Source of the DNA: an uncultured Eubacteriales bacterium
Lineage (GTDB): Bacteria; Bacillota; Clostridia; Oscillospirales; CAG-382
DNA: 19,517 bases
Reading direction: 5' to 3'
Assembly: GCA_900546385.1 (NCBI GenBank)
Contig: URCT01000038.1
Span: forward strand, 1 to 19,517
Part shown: one piece after another, positions 1 through 7,220 of the stretch
Numbering within the stretch: the stretch's first letter is position 1
How the letters are laid out: each line of letters begins with the position of its first letter
Notes under the pieces: model-generated
Told to the model about the DNA's origin: nothing
The model's input: the letters and a program-made list of their open reading frames with translations, nothing else
The model's database searches: none
Program-made: the position numbers and the translations under genes

Positions 1-166
1 CCAAAAAGCACGCCAGAGGTTTGCGAACCTCTGGACTCCGGGGACGATTCAAATCTCCGCCCGATACATGATTGTAGCTAAAGTGACCGGCATTCATCAA
101 GTAACCGGCAACACCGGAAATTGCAACTTTGCTGCATATCGCCGGTGAGGATTTGAATCGGTGCGA
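1..166 (-). repeat. modular repeat element A (continues past left edge)
   Basis: Read on the minus strand, this stretch shares four blocks, in the same order, with element B (471-660). They are a 30-nt block (137-166, identical to 471-500), a GCCGGTTAC..TGATGA..GCCGGTC block (about 78-105), a GCGGAGATTTGAATCG block (45-60) and a CGTGCTTTTTGG end (1-12). The linkers between the blocks differ. The hairpin before the end block (13-34, 9-bp stem) is also different from B's. The first and third blocks are complementary over 10 bp plus CTC/GAG with one bulged base (45-57 with 147-160), so the element can fold on itself. No ORF lies inside. The family identity is unknown. The end block touches position 1, so the element probably continues outside the window. 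Confidence 0.6.
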
Positions 167-470
167 AAGGGTGGCTGTAGTGCAAACGCAAGATTGCGAA
201 ATTTCGAAAAAGAGTTATTTTGCTGCAAGCTCATAGTAGGTTTTCACAGATAAAATTTGTTGCTGCACGTTAGTTTGGGTGCGGTGGAAAATTGAAGTTT
301 TGCTGTACTAAAAAAAGCTTTTCTTTATCGGTTGGCTTTGCATGAGCTGAAAAGGCTTTTCTTTTCTGCCCTCCACCTCCCATTCGCACCATCCTTAACC
401 TACTGTCACCAAAGAATACAGCCATTCTTTTCATCTCCGCTCTAAATCCTTACGCTGTAAAACCGGAGCG
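167..470. other. intergenic stretch between repeat elements A and B
   Basis: This 304-bp stretch is AT-rich and has no credible reading frame, tRNA or terminator. I see no clear structure beyond short A and T runs. It separates the two inverted elements, so the whole 1-660 region has the outline of two inverted repeats around a non-coding core. Confidence 0.4.
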
Positions 471-660
471 TCGCACCGATTCAAATCCTCACCGGCGATA
501 CCCGGAAACCTTGTGGTTTCCACTGCGGCCGGTTACATGATGATGGCCGGTCTTTTTTGCGAAAACCTCGAATCGAGCGGAGATTTGAATCGAGGTCGCA
601 GGACGAAGTCCCGCGTGCTTTTTGGTTACTTTTTGCACAACGCAAAAAGTGACAACCCGT
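471..660 (+). repeat. modular repeat element B
   Basis: This is the plus-strand partner of element A. The first 30 nt (471-500) are an exact inverted match to 137-166. A variable hairpin follows (504-521, GGAAACC/GGTTTCC). Next come the GCCGGTTAC..GGCCGGTC block with a run of six T (about 528-557), the GCGGAGATTTGAATCG block (577-592), a small GGAC-GAA-GTCC hairpin and the CGTGCTTTTTGG end (614-625). The element then runs into a 12-bp hairpin (625-636 with 642-653, one wobble). The first and third blocks pair with each other (477-490 with 580-592). Conserved blocks with swapped hairpins fit either a structured RNA or a mosaic repeat family. The right boundary is approximate. Confidence 0.6.
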
Positions 661-678
661 TCCCTTTACCGGGAACTC

Positions 679-979
679 CGAGGTTTTGCAAACCTCGAAT
701 CAGCGCACACAAACAGTAAATTCGTGCAAACAAAATTAAATCCTTTTGCGGCTTCGCCGCTTTTTCCTACTTTTTGTAAAGTACAAAAAGTAGGGCAAAA
801 AACTTTGAAACTTTCCTTTTGGAAAGTTTGCCCCATTCGGGGCGGCACACTCCGTGTGCTTTCCCGCCGCCCTTGGCGACAATATCCTTGTTGCTGCCGC
901 AACAATTTCTGCCGCCTACGGCGGCTATTTCCCGGCGGCAGCGCCGCCTTGCGGTGCTTTTCGCAAGCCGAAAAGCACC
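679..979. repeat. tract of consecutive perfect hairpins upstream of mnmE
   Basis: Perfect short inverted repeats follow one another, mostly with loops of 3-5 nt: 679-697 (8-bp arms), 748-760 (5), 766-794 (13), 808-829 (9), 830-843 (5), 845-859 (6), 888-905 (7), 911-925 (6), 934-948 (6) and 953-979 (11). The open frame that extends mnmE upstream through this tract has no homology to MnmE and is not counted as coding. The last hairpin ends 30 bp before the mnmE start. This may be a REP-like repeat cluster, a composite terminator or attenuator, or part of an untranslated leader. Confidence 0.55.
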
Positions 980-1009
980 CTATCAAAAATATCTCATGAG
1001 GTAACCATT

Positions 1010-2401
1010 ATGCATACCTGCGCGGCTCTTTCCAGCGGTGCCGGCAAAGCCGGCGTCGCCGTTATCCGCCTTTCCGGCGATGATGCCGTAAAAATCGCTT
1101 CCGCTGTCTTTCGTCCGAAAAACGGCAAAACACTCGAAGACTGTCCGGCACGATTTGCCGTGTTCGGCACGGCCTTTGCCGCCGACGGCAAAAAAATCGA
1201 CACCGGCCTTGCCACCGTGTTCCGGCAGCCGCATTCCTATACCGGCGAAAACACTGTCGAAATCAGCTGTCACGGCAGTCCGGTCGGCACAAGCCTCATT
1301 CTCGGCGCGCTGTTTGCCGCCGGTGCCAAGCCCGCACTTCCCGGCGAATTCACCAAGCGTGCCTTTATAAACGGCAAACTTGACCTCACCCAAGCCGAAG
1401 CGGTCGGCGATCTGCTCGATGCTGAAAGTGCTGATGAATTACGCTTGTTTTCCGCCCAGCTTGAAGGCGGACTCGGAAGAAAGATCCGCGCTGCCGCGGA
1501 TAAGATCACCGCGCTTCTTGCCGCAGTCTATGCCTTTATCGACTATCCCGACGAGGATATGAGCGATGTGACGGACGAGGAAATGGCCGCGCAGATCGAA
1601 CGGCTGTCACAAGAACTGCGTGCGCTCTGCGCCACATATGCTGCCGGACGCGCGGTCACGCAAGGACTTTATACCGTCATCGCCGGTGCGCCCAACACCG
1701 GAAAATCCACGTTTTTCAACCGGCTTGCCGGAAATGACCGCGCCATCGTGACCGACATTGCCGGAACCACGCGCGATATCATCACCGAAACTGTCGTATG
1801 CGCCGGTATCAAACTGCGGCTCGCCGACACGGCAGGCTTGCGTGAAACCGCCGACACCGTCGAAAAAATCGGCGTAGAGCGGTCGGAACGGGCACTCGAA
1901 GAAAGCGAACTCATTTTTGCCGTATTTGACGGCTCACGCGACGAAATTACCGCCGAAGAAACCGCTTTCATCGCACAGCTTGCGCCCCTTGCCCAACAAA
2001 AGCCGGTTGTCGCTTTCATCAATAAAACCGATATCGCGCCGGGCGAACAGATAAACCGGTGGGAAACCGCCTTAAGGGACGCCGGAATCGCGCATATTCT
2101 GCCCTTTTCCGCCAAAAACGGCAGTTTAACCGAATTGGAAAATCACCTGCACACGCTGTTCCCTCTCGAAAGCGACGCGTTGGAGCACGGCTTGGTTTTG
2201 ACCAATGCCCGACAGTATGCCGCCGTGCAAAAAGCGGTCGCCTGCTTGGAAAACGCCCAAAACGCCCTGAAAACACTAACACGCGACATGGCAGGTCTTG
2301 ACTTAGAAGAAGCACTCGGTGCATTGAACGAAGCCGACGGCCGCCAGGTGTCCGAACAGGTGGTAAGCACCATATTTGCGCATTTCTGCGTGGGAAAATA
2401 G
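1010..2401 (+). CDS. mnmE: tRNA uridine-5-carboxymethylaminomethyl modification GTPase MnmE
   Basis: The protein is a cytoplasmic GTPase that, with MnmG, builds the cmnm5 group on the wobble uridine of certain tRNAs using a folate one-carbon unit. It has 463 residues, a normal family length. The N-terminal folate-binding region begins MHTCAALSSGAGKAGVAVIR, and GEFTKRAFINGKLDLTQAEAV lies near residues 112-132. The G domain carries G1 GAPNTGKS (226-233), AGTTRD (251-256), DTAG (273-276) and NKTD (338-341). The protein ends in FCVGK, with the expected catalytic cysteine at 460. The frame is open upstream to 854, but that part is hairpin repeat without homology. The ATG at 1010 follows TGAGGT and matches the family start. 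Unlike the common arrangement, mnmG does not follow. Confidence 0.96.
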   Translation: MHTCAALSSGAGKAGVAVIRLSGDDAVKIASAVFRPKNGKTLEDCPARFAVFGTAFAADGKKIDTGLATVFRQPHSYTGENTVEISCHGSPVGTSLILGALFAAGAKPALPGEFTKRAFINGKLDLTQAEAVGDLLDAESADELRLFSAQLEGGLGRKIRAAADKITALLAAVYAFIDYPDEDMSDVTDEEMAAQIERLSQELRALCATYAAGRAVTQGLYTVIAGAPNTGKSTFFNRLAGNDRAIVTDIAGTTRDIITETVVCAGIKLRLADTAGLRETADTVEKIGVERSERALEESELIFAVFDGSRDEITAEETAFIAQLAPLAQQKPVVAFINKTDIAPGEQINRWETALRDAGIAHILPFSAKNGSLTELENHLHTLFPLESDALEHGLVLTNARQYAAVQKAVACLENAQNALKTLTRDMAGLDLEEALGALNEADGRQVSEQVVSTIFAHFCVGK

Positions 2402-2404
2402 CCT

Positions 2405-2830
2405 ATGAAACAGAAAGTGACACTCGTTTTCGCGTTTTTTTCGGGCGTGCTGTGCGCCGATCTTTTGCTGCGAACCGTTTTTTTGTTTGATGCATGGAAT
2501 CGCGGCAAACTTGGCGGCGTTCTCGGCTTTTTTGTGGGAAAAAGCGGCCTGTGGCTCACGGTTTCCGTACTCTTGTGTGCGGCAGCACTTGCGGTCGGCC
2601 TTTTCGGAAAGCTCCTCGGCAAGGCCGGAAGCACTTTCTTCATTTTTGCGCTTGCTTGCGGAATCACCGAATGGAGCTTGTTCCATCTGCGCATATTGCC
2701 CGGAAAAGCCGGCGTTTATGCGTTTTTCATCAGCGTGCCGCTGTTCTTTCTCTGTGAGCTTATCGGCACGGTGTTCTGCATCAAAGCCGCTTTACGCTGC
2801 TTACGCCCAAAAGAACAACCCGAACCATAA
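2405..2830 (+). CDS. small integral membrane protein, unknown function
   Basis: The start lies 3 bp after the mnmE stop with only a weak GGGAAA upstream, so translation is probably coupled to mnmE. The 141-residue product has about four hydrophobic segments (roughly residues 5-28, 38-68, 76-95 and 105-130) and a charged tail ending in PKEQPEP. I do not recognise a family. The codon use is like that of mnmE. A role in tRNA modification is not implied by the position alone. Confidence 0.75.
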   Translation: MKQKVTLVFAFFSGVLCADLLLRTVFLFDAWNRGKLGGVLGFFVGKSGLWLTVSVLLCAAALAVGLFGKLLGKAGSTFFIFALACGITEWSLFHLRILPGKAGVYAFFISVPLFFLCELIGTVFCIKAALRCLRPKEQPEP

Positions 2831-2842
2831 AGCAACACGAAA

Positions 2843-2881
2843 ATTGTTATAAATCATTGTTATAAATAAATTGTTATAAAT
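2843..2881 (+). repeat. three direct repeats ATTGTTATAAAT upstream of prfB
   Basis: The 12-mer ATTGTTATAAAT occurs exactly at 2843-2854, 2856-2867 and 2870-2881, at 13- and 14-bp intervals. The run ends 16 bp before the prfB start codon and overlaps several possible TATAAA -10 boxes. None of these has a good -35 box at 17 bp. The repeats may bind a regulator, or they may have arisen by duplication of a promoter segment. Confidence 0.6.
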
Positions 2882-2897
2882 AATAGGAGATACATTC

Positions 2898-4010
2898 ATG
2901 ATTGTACAACTTGAAGAAGCCAAACAAACCTTAGGCACGCTTGCCGCCGACGTAAAAGAGCTGCGCGACGCGCTCGACTACGATAAGCTTTGCGCCAAAG
3001 CCGACGAGCTTGAAAAAATCACCTGCGAACCGGAATTCTGGGGCCGCGAGGACGCCCAAGCGGTCATGGCCGACTTGAACACCGCCAAAGCCAAAATCAG
3101 CGATTACAAGGAGCTTGCCGACGGCGTGAGCGCCCTCGGCGATCTTGTGGATATGGCCATTTCGGAGGACGATGAAAGCTTTACGGAAGAGATTTTATCC
3201 GAGCTTTCCGCACTTCAAAAGAGCTATGACCGCCAGCGCATCGAAACGCTTCTTTCGGGCGAATTCGACAAAAACAACTGCATTCTTTCGATCCATCCGG
3301 GCGCAGGCGGCACGGAAGCCCAAGACTGGGCGGAAATGCTCTATCGTATGTATTGCCGCTATGCCGAAAAGCACGGCTTTAAGGTGAAATTACTCGACTA
3401 CCTCGACGGCGACGAAGCCGGATTAAAGAGCGCGACCATCCTCATTTCGGGCAACTATGCCTACGGCTATCTCAAAAGCGAGGGCGGCGTACACCGGTTG
3501 GTGCGCGTGTCTCCGTTTGACGCATCGGGCAGACGGCACACATCGTTCGCTTCGGTTGAGGTCATGCCGGAGTTAGAGGATGACAGCGGCATCGAAATCC
3601 GCGACGAGGATCTCGAAATCGAGACGCACCGTGCCAGCGGTGCCGGCGGTCAGCACATCAACAAGACCGATTCAGCCGTGCGTATCATTCACAAGCCGAC
3701 CGGCATTGTTGTAGGCTGTCAAACCGAACGCAGCCAGCTGCAAAACAAGGAAACCTGCATGAAAATGCTCAAGGCAAAGCTGCTTGAGATCAAGGAACGC
3801 GAAAAGCTCGACAAGATCGACGATATCAAGGGCGAAAAGCTCAACATCGAATGGGGCTCGCAGATCCGTTCCTACGTGTTCATGCCGTACACGCTTGTCA
3901 AGGACGCGCGCACCGGCTATGAAGACGGCAACATTTCGTCGGTCATGGACGGCAATATCGATGAATTCATCAATGCGTACCTGAAAGCCAAAGGTAACTT
4001 TTTGAAATAA
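2898..4010 (+). CDS. prfB: peptide chain release factor 2 (RF2)
   Basis: RF2 reads UAA and UGA stop codons and triggers peptide release on the ribosome. The 370-residue product has the RF2-specific SPF tripeptide (205-207) within VRVSPFDASGRRHTSF, and the catalytic GGQ (250-252) within GAGGQHINKTDSAVRI. GGTEAQDWAEML lies near 138-148. The start is preceded by AGGAGA. In many bacteria prfB needs a +1 frameshift at CTT TGA C near codon 26. Here the equivalent site reads CTC GAC (2973-2978) in one continuous frame, so the autoregulatory frameshift is absent. It is followed after 22 bp by a membrane protein gene, probably in the same transcript. Confidence 0.97.
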   Translation: MIVQLEEAKQTLGTLAADVKELRDALDYDKLCAKADELEKITCEPEFWGREDAQAVMADLNTAKAKISDYKELADGVSALGDLVDMAISEDDESFTEEILSELSALQKSYDRQRIETLLSGEFDKNNCILSIHPGAGGTEAQDWAEMLYRMYCRYAEKHGFKVKLLDYLDGDEAGLKSATILISGNYAYGYLKSEGGVHRLVRVSPFDASGRRHTSFASVEVMPELEDDSGIEIRDEDLEIETHRASGAGGQHINKTDSAVRIIHKPTGIVVGCQTERSQLQNKETCMKMLKAKLLEIKEREKLDKIDDIKGEKLNIEWGSQIRSYVFMPYTLVKDARTGYEDGNISSVMDGNIDEFINAYLKAKGNFLK

Positions 4011-4032
4011 CACCGCAAGGGAGGAACACACG

Positions 4033-4575
4033 ATGGCAGGCTTCAGCATTGCTCTTGTCTTAGGCGTTTTCTATTTAACCTTTTTGGCGATTCTGATCGG
4101 CATCTTCATCTGCATGGTGCTCACCTATATTTTTGACAGTCTTGCCTTTTACGGCATGGCCAAAAAGAAAGGCCTGAACCATGCCTTTACCGCCTGGATC
4201 CCGTTCTACCACAAGGTTCTGTTCGGCCGCATCACGGGAAAGAACACGCTCGGCATTCTTTCGGCGGTATGCAACGTTTTGGCTCTTGCCTGCCTGTTAA
4301 GCCGCTTTGAAAACCTGTATCTCACCTATGTTCGCTTCGCACTCTTCGTGGCAAGTCTTGTCGCAGGCTTTGTATTTGACCTTCTCATGGCGGCGGTCGT
4401 TTATAAAAGCGCGTCAAAAAAATACAGCGATGTTTTCACCATTGCAAGTGCCTTAACGCTTGGCCTTGCCCGGCCGATCATTCTGTTTGCCTTACGCAAT
4501 AAGGTAACTTTTGAAAGCACTGCCGCAGCCGGTTTTACCGAGCCGACACCGCAGCTTTCTGAAACAAACGCATAG
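4033..4575 (+). CDS. multi-pass membrane protein, unknown function
   Basis: GGGAGG (4020-4025) precedes the ATG. The 180-residue protein has four or so hydrophobic helices (about residues 5-35, 75-92, 97-120 and 133-155). Between helices lies FYGMAKKKGLNHAFTAWIPF, followed by a YHKVLFGRITGK stretch. This pattern resembles the small membrane families with an AW-IP-Y core such as DUF5684, but I hold that only loosely. It lies downstream of prfB in the same direction and just before a strong terminator, so it is the last gene of the block. Confidence 0.75.
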   Translation: MAGFSIALVLGVFYLTFLAILIGIFICMVLTYIFDSLAFYGMAKKKGLNHAFTAWIPFYHKVLFGRITGKNTLGILSAVCNVLALACLLSRFENLYLTYVRFALFVASLVAGFVFDLLMAAVVYKSASKKYSDVFTIASALTLGLARPIILFALRNKVTFESTAAAGFTEPTPQLSETNA

Positions 4576-4578
4576 CAA

Positions 4579-4615
4579 AACGCCCGAAGTTTTGATCCGC
4601 TTCGGGCGTTTCTTT
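4579..4615. terminator. intrinsic terminator, convergent genes
   Basis: A perfect 11-bp stem (4579-4589 with 4600-4610) has a 10-nt loop. TTTCTTT follows on plus, and an A-run precedes it (T-run on minus). It sits between the membrane protein gene ending at 4575 and the leftward AraC gene ending at 4614, and can serve both. Confidence 0.85.
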
Positions 4616-5423
4616 ATCGCAATTTCCGTTCGCTCCGATATTTTCCGGGCGGCACGGCATAATGGCTCTTGAACTGTCGGATAAAAAACGATGTCGACCG
4701 ATAACCGCATTCGGCGGCTATCTGTTCCACCGTAAGTCCGGTGTTGACAAGCAACAGTGCCGCATACGCAAGCCGCTCTTCAATCAGGTATTCAATCGGG
4801 CTTTTGGCATAAACCTTCTTAAAGCGCTTGGCGAAATAGGACGATTCGGAATGCACAAAAGCCGAAAGCGTGTCAAGCGTGATCTCCTCTTTAAGATTTT
4901 GCCGCATATAATCGGCAGCACGCAAAATGTCCGGATCGGCCGGCTGTGTCCGAACATACTTTTCATGGCAGCAGTCAGCGTTCATCAAAAAAAGCAGTTC
5001 GCTTGCCAAAAGCTTCGCCGACGCTGAAGCTCGCTCCGGCTCTTTACACAGTGCTTCAAACAGATCCGATATCTCCTTGCGGTGCAGCGGCGTAAAGACC
5101 TCCGGCAACCCGTCAACAAGCGGGTTTTCTCTGCAAACCTCGATTTCAAGCGACTTTTGCCGGAGATAGTTTTCCGGCGGCGTTTTTCCGGAAAAATCCA
5201 CGGTCAGCTGGTAGCAGTCGTAATCGCCGACTCCCGAACAGACCTGCCCCGGCCGCCTTACGCACAGACTGCCTGCCGAAACCGGATACACACGGCCGTC
5301 AAAGGTCACCGTGCGCGCACCGTCTTTGTAAAAATCAAACTCATGGTTGCGTACAATGCGTTTGACCGCACCGCCGGGATCCGGTGCGACAAACCGCCGG
5401 CATTCCAAAATGCAAAGCTCCAT
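4614..5423 (-). CDS. AraC-family transcriptional regulator
   Basis: The protein is a 269-residue activator or repressor of the AraC/XylS type. The N-terminal half (about 1-150) is a cupin-like sensor region with RNHEFDFYKDG and YPVSAGSLCVRRPGQ, typical of sugar-responsive members. The C-terminal part (about 165-269) has the two helix-turn-helix units: ITLDTLSAFVHSESSYFAKRFKKV, then LTVEQIAAECGYRSTSFFIRQFK with a PGKYR end. The frame is open further upstream, but the ATG at 5421-5423 has GGAGGG just before it and a consensus promoter beyond. It is divergent from a glycosidase-esterase pair, so it most likely controls that pair in response to a sugar. The ligand is unknown. Confidence 0.93.
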   Translation of the reverse strand: MELCILECRRFVAPDPGGAVKRIVRNHEFDFYKDGARTVTFDGRVYPVSAGSLCVRRPGQVCSGVGDYDCYQLTVDFSGKTPPENYLRQKSLEIEVCRENPLVDGLPEVFTPLHRKEISDLFEALCKEPERASASAKLLASELLFLMNADCCHEKYVRTQPADPDILRAADYMRQNLKEEITLDTLSAFVHSESSYFAKRFKKVYAKSPIEYLIEERLAYAALLLVNTGLTVEQIAAECGYRSTSFFIRQFKSHYAVPPGKYRSERKLR

Positions 5424-5441
5424 TTTCTTCCCTCCGCTATG

Positions 5442-5470
5442 AGTATATACGAAGCGTGGCGGAATGTCAA
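5442..5470 (-). promoter_or_regulatory. sigma-A promoter of the AraC-family gene
   Basis: Reading leftward, TTGACA (5465-5470) and TATACT (5442-5447) are separated by 17 bp. The -10 box lies about 20 bp upstream of the start codon. Confidence 0.8.
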
Positions 5471-5481
5471 GAAAAAACCGA

Positions 5482-5508
5482 ATATGTGCTATTTTTAGCA
5501 CATATAAT
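5482..5508 (+). promoter_or_regulatory. palindromic operator and -10 box of the glycosidase operon
   Basis: Two perfect 10-bp arms (5482-5491 and 5496-5505, core TGTGCTA/TAGCACA) are separated by TTTT. The right arm overlaps a TATAAT (5503-5508) facing the glycosidase gene. The position 17 bp upstream of that -10 reads GAATAT, a poor -35, which fits a promoter that needs an activator. The left arm begins 12 bp upstream of the AraC gene's -35. Binding here could control both directions. The AraC neighbour is the obvious candidate ligand, by position only. Confidence 0.55.
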
Positions 5509-5573
5509 GCCTTTTTTATAGGGAGCTTGTGTGATAAAATGAAATAAAAACCGTACATAAAGGAGTCTGCCGC

Positions 5574-7205
5574 ATGACCGACATCCGCATAAGCCGCAAT
5601 CCCTACGCCGCCTTTTTCGGCGGACTCGGCTTCCATAACAACGACGCAACCATGTATCACGTCATGGACAAAGAGCATTTCAACCAAATCATCTGCAAAA
5701 ATTACCGCGAGATATCACCCGGCTTTATGCGCACCTTCGGCAGCTTTTCGGATTGGACAAAAGAAGCCATGGACGAATTTGCCGAGTATTATACGCAAAT
5801 GCAGAGGTGGACGGATACGCCCCTATATCTCACGCCTGCCGCCGGAAAACTGCACTTTTCGGACGAAGAAATGAGAAACTATGCTGAAGACGTTGCCGAT
5901 CGGTTAGCCTATCTCTATTTCGAAAAAGATGTCCGACACCTGCGCTACTACTGTTTTTCCAACGAAATGTCGCGCGTCATGTGGGGCGTGCTGATGGACG
6001 ACCTTGAGACCTTCAAAAAATACCACACCTATTTATACGACGCCTTTCAAAGGCGCGGGCTTCCGATCGGACTTCTTGCCACCGACGCGTCGGAATACGA
6101 AAACTGGTCGACCGTCGACTGGGCCATCCGAAACATGGCGGATATTTCAGAGGACTATTGCGTACACATCTATGAGCGCGCGCACGATATCCGCGACCTG
6201 TCGTTTTACGGTTTTTTTAAGGAGCAGTGCGAAAAAATAGTCGGCAAAGCCATCCGGAATTTCGGCAAACGCGTCATTTTAGGCGAGGTCGGCATCCAGA
6301 AAAACGCCGGACAGCTAAGCTTTAACGGTGGCGCGGTCATCGATACCAACCGATATTTTGAGAATCCGGAGGAATGCGCTTTTTCTGCGTTAATGCTCTG
6401 CGAAATGGCCTTTGCCGCCATCAATGCCGGCATTTTTGCGCTGTGCTATTGGTCCTTTTGCGACCACCCTGCCCCGTTTTCCTGTGCCTATTCAAACAAG
6501 CACGGCAGCTATGCCGAGAAATGGTCGGAAGCCGAGCGCTTTTTCAGCTGTACGACCGATACCAAATACAACAAATTCGGCTTCACCAAATGGGACGATT
6601 TCACCAAGGACTACGGCGCACGCGCCCATTACTACGGCGTTGCACCCATGATAAAGCTCTTCAAGCGGAATTCGTATGTGCTTGACGTCACGTCATGCGA
6701 CGCGCTGCTTCGCACCTGCGGTCTGTTGAACCGCGACGGTTCCCTTTCGGTCGGCGTTGTCAACCGCCGGAAGGAGCCGGTCACCGTAAGATTGGAAAGC
6801 ACACTTTTTGGCGCAAAGCCGATACGCGTGTATGAATATGACCCCAAAAACGTGCCGTTCAACCGCTTCTGTGATCTGCCGGATTTTGCCGCGGTCGTAG
6901 AGCCGAACGCGGCCGTTTATGAATTAAAGCCCGAAAGCGTGACCTTTTTCACCACCGATTATCTCGAAAAACCGCATACGGTACGTGCTGTCGGGCAAAC
7001 GGTTTCGGCGCATACGCTCACCTGGGAACCGGTATCCGACCCGAATCACTGCTATTACCGCATATTTGCAGACAAAAAGGCGGATTTTGTTCCGTCGCGC
7101 GAAAACCAGATTGCCTCCACCGTCGCCTGCCGTCTGCCGCTTGAAGCCGACAAGGAAGTCCTGCACTACAAGGTGTTGTCGGTGGACAAGAGCGGAAATC
7201 TATAG
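5574..7205 (+). CDS. putative clan GH-A glycoside hydrolase, cytoplasmic
   Basis: The protein has 543 residues and no signal peptide. The first 350 or so residues look like a (beta/alpha)8 glycosidase barrel. CFSNE (N130-E131) fits the Asn-Glu acid/base pair after strand 4, VILGEVG (E238) fits the strand-7 nucleophile, and CYWSF (about 291-295) fits strand 8. An all-beta part follows (about 375-465), then a fibronectin-III-like tail that begins near HTLTWEPVSDPNHCYYRIF. Retaining clan GH-A families (for example GH5, GH30 and GH39) share this layout, but I cannot assign a family. The ATG follows AAAGGAG. It is the first gene of an operon with an esterase and is divergent from an AraC regulator, so it probably acts on imported, possibly acylated, oligosaccharides. 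The substrate is unknown. Confidence 0.75.
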   Translation: MTDIRISRNPYAAFFGGLGFHNNDATMYHVMDKEHFNQIICKNYREISPGFMRTFGSFSDWTKEAMDEFAEYYTQMQRWTDTPLYLTPAAGKLHFSDEEMRNYAEDVADRLAYLYFEKDVRHLRYYCFSNEMSRVMWGVLMDDLETFKKYHTYLYDAFQRRGLPIGLLATDASEYENWSTVDWAIRNMADISEDYCVHIYERAHDIRDLSFYGFFKEQCEKIVGKAIRNFGKRVILGEVGIQKNAGQLSFNGGAVIDTNRYFENPEECAFSALMLCEMAFAAINAGIFALCYWSFCDHPAPFSCAYSNKHGSYAEKWSEAERFFSCTTDTKYNKFGFTKWDDFTKDYGARAHYYGVAPMIKLFKRNSYVLDVTSCDALLRTCGLLNRDGSLSVGVVNRRKEPVTVRLESTLFGAKPIRVYEYDPKNVPFNRFCDLPDFAAVVEPNAAVYELKPESVTFFTTDYLEKPHTVRAVGQTVSAHTLTWEPVSDPNHCYYRIFADKKADFVPSRENQIASTVACRLPLEADKEVLHYKVLSVDKSGNL

Positions 7206-7220
7206 AAAAGAGGATTTTTT

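Noticed and set aside
45..60. T-loop-like sequence (GATTCAAATC) suggesting a tRNA gene
   Set aside because: The sequence occurs four times in the repeat elements, without an acceptor stem, an anticodon arm or a 5-bp T-stem around it.
854..1009. N-terminal extension of mnmE by 52 residues
   Set aside because: The extension is translated hairpin repeat with no similarity to MnmE, and the ATG at 1010 has a ribosome binding site and the family N-terminus.
2143..2694. Long leftward frame opposite mnmE and the small membrane gene
   Set aside because: It is an antisense shadow with arginine- and serine-rich composition and no ribosome binding site or domain.
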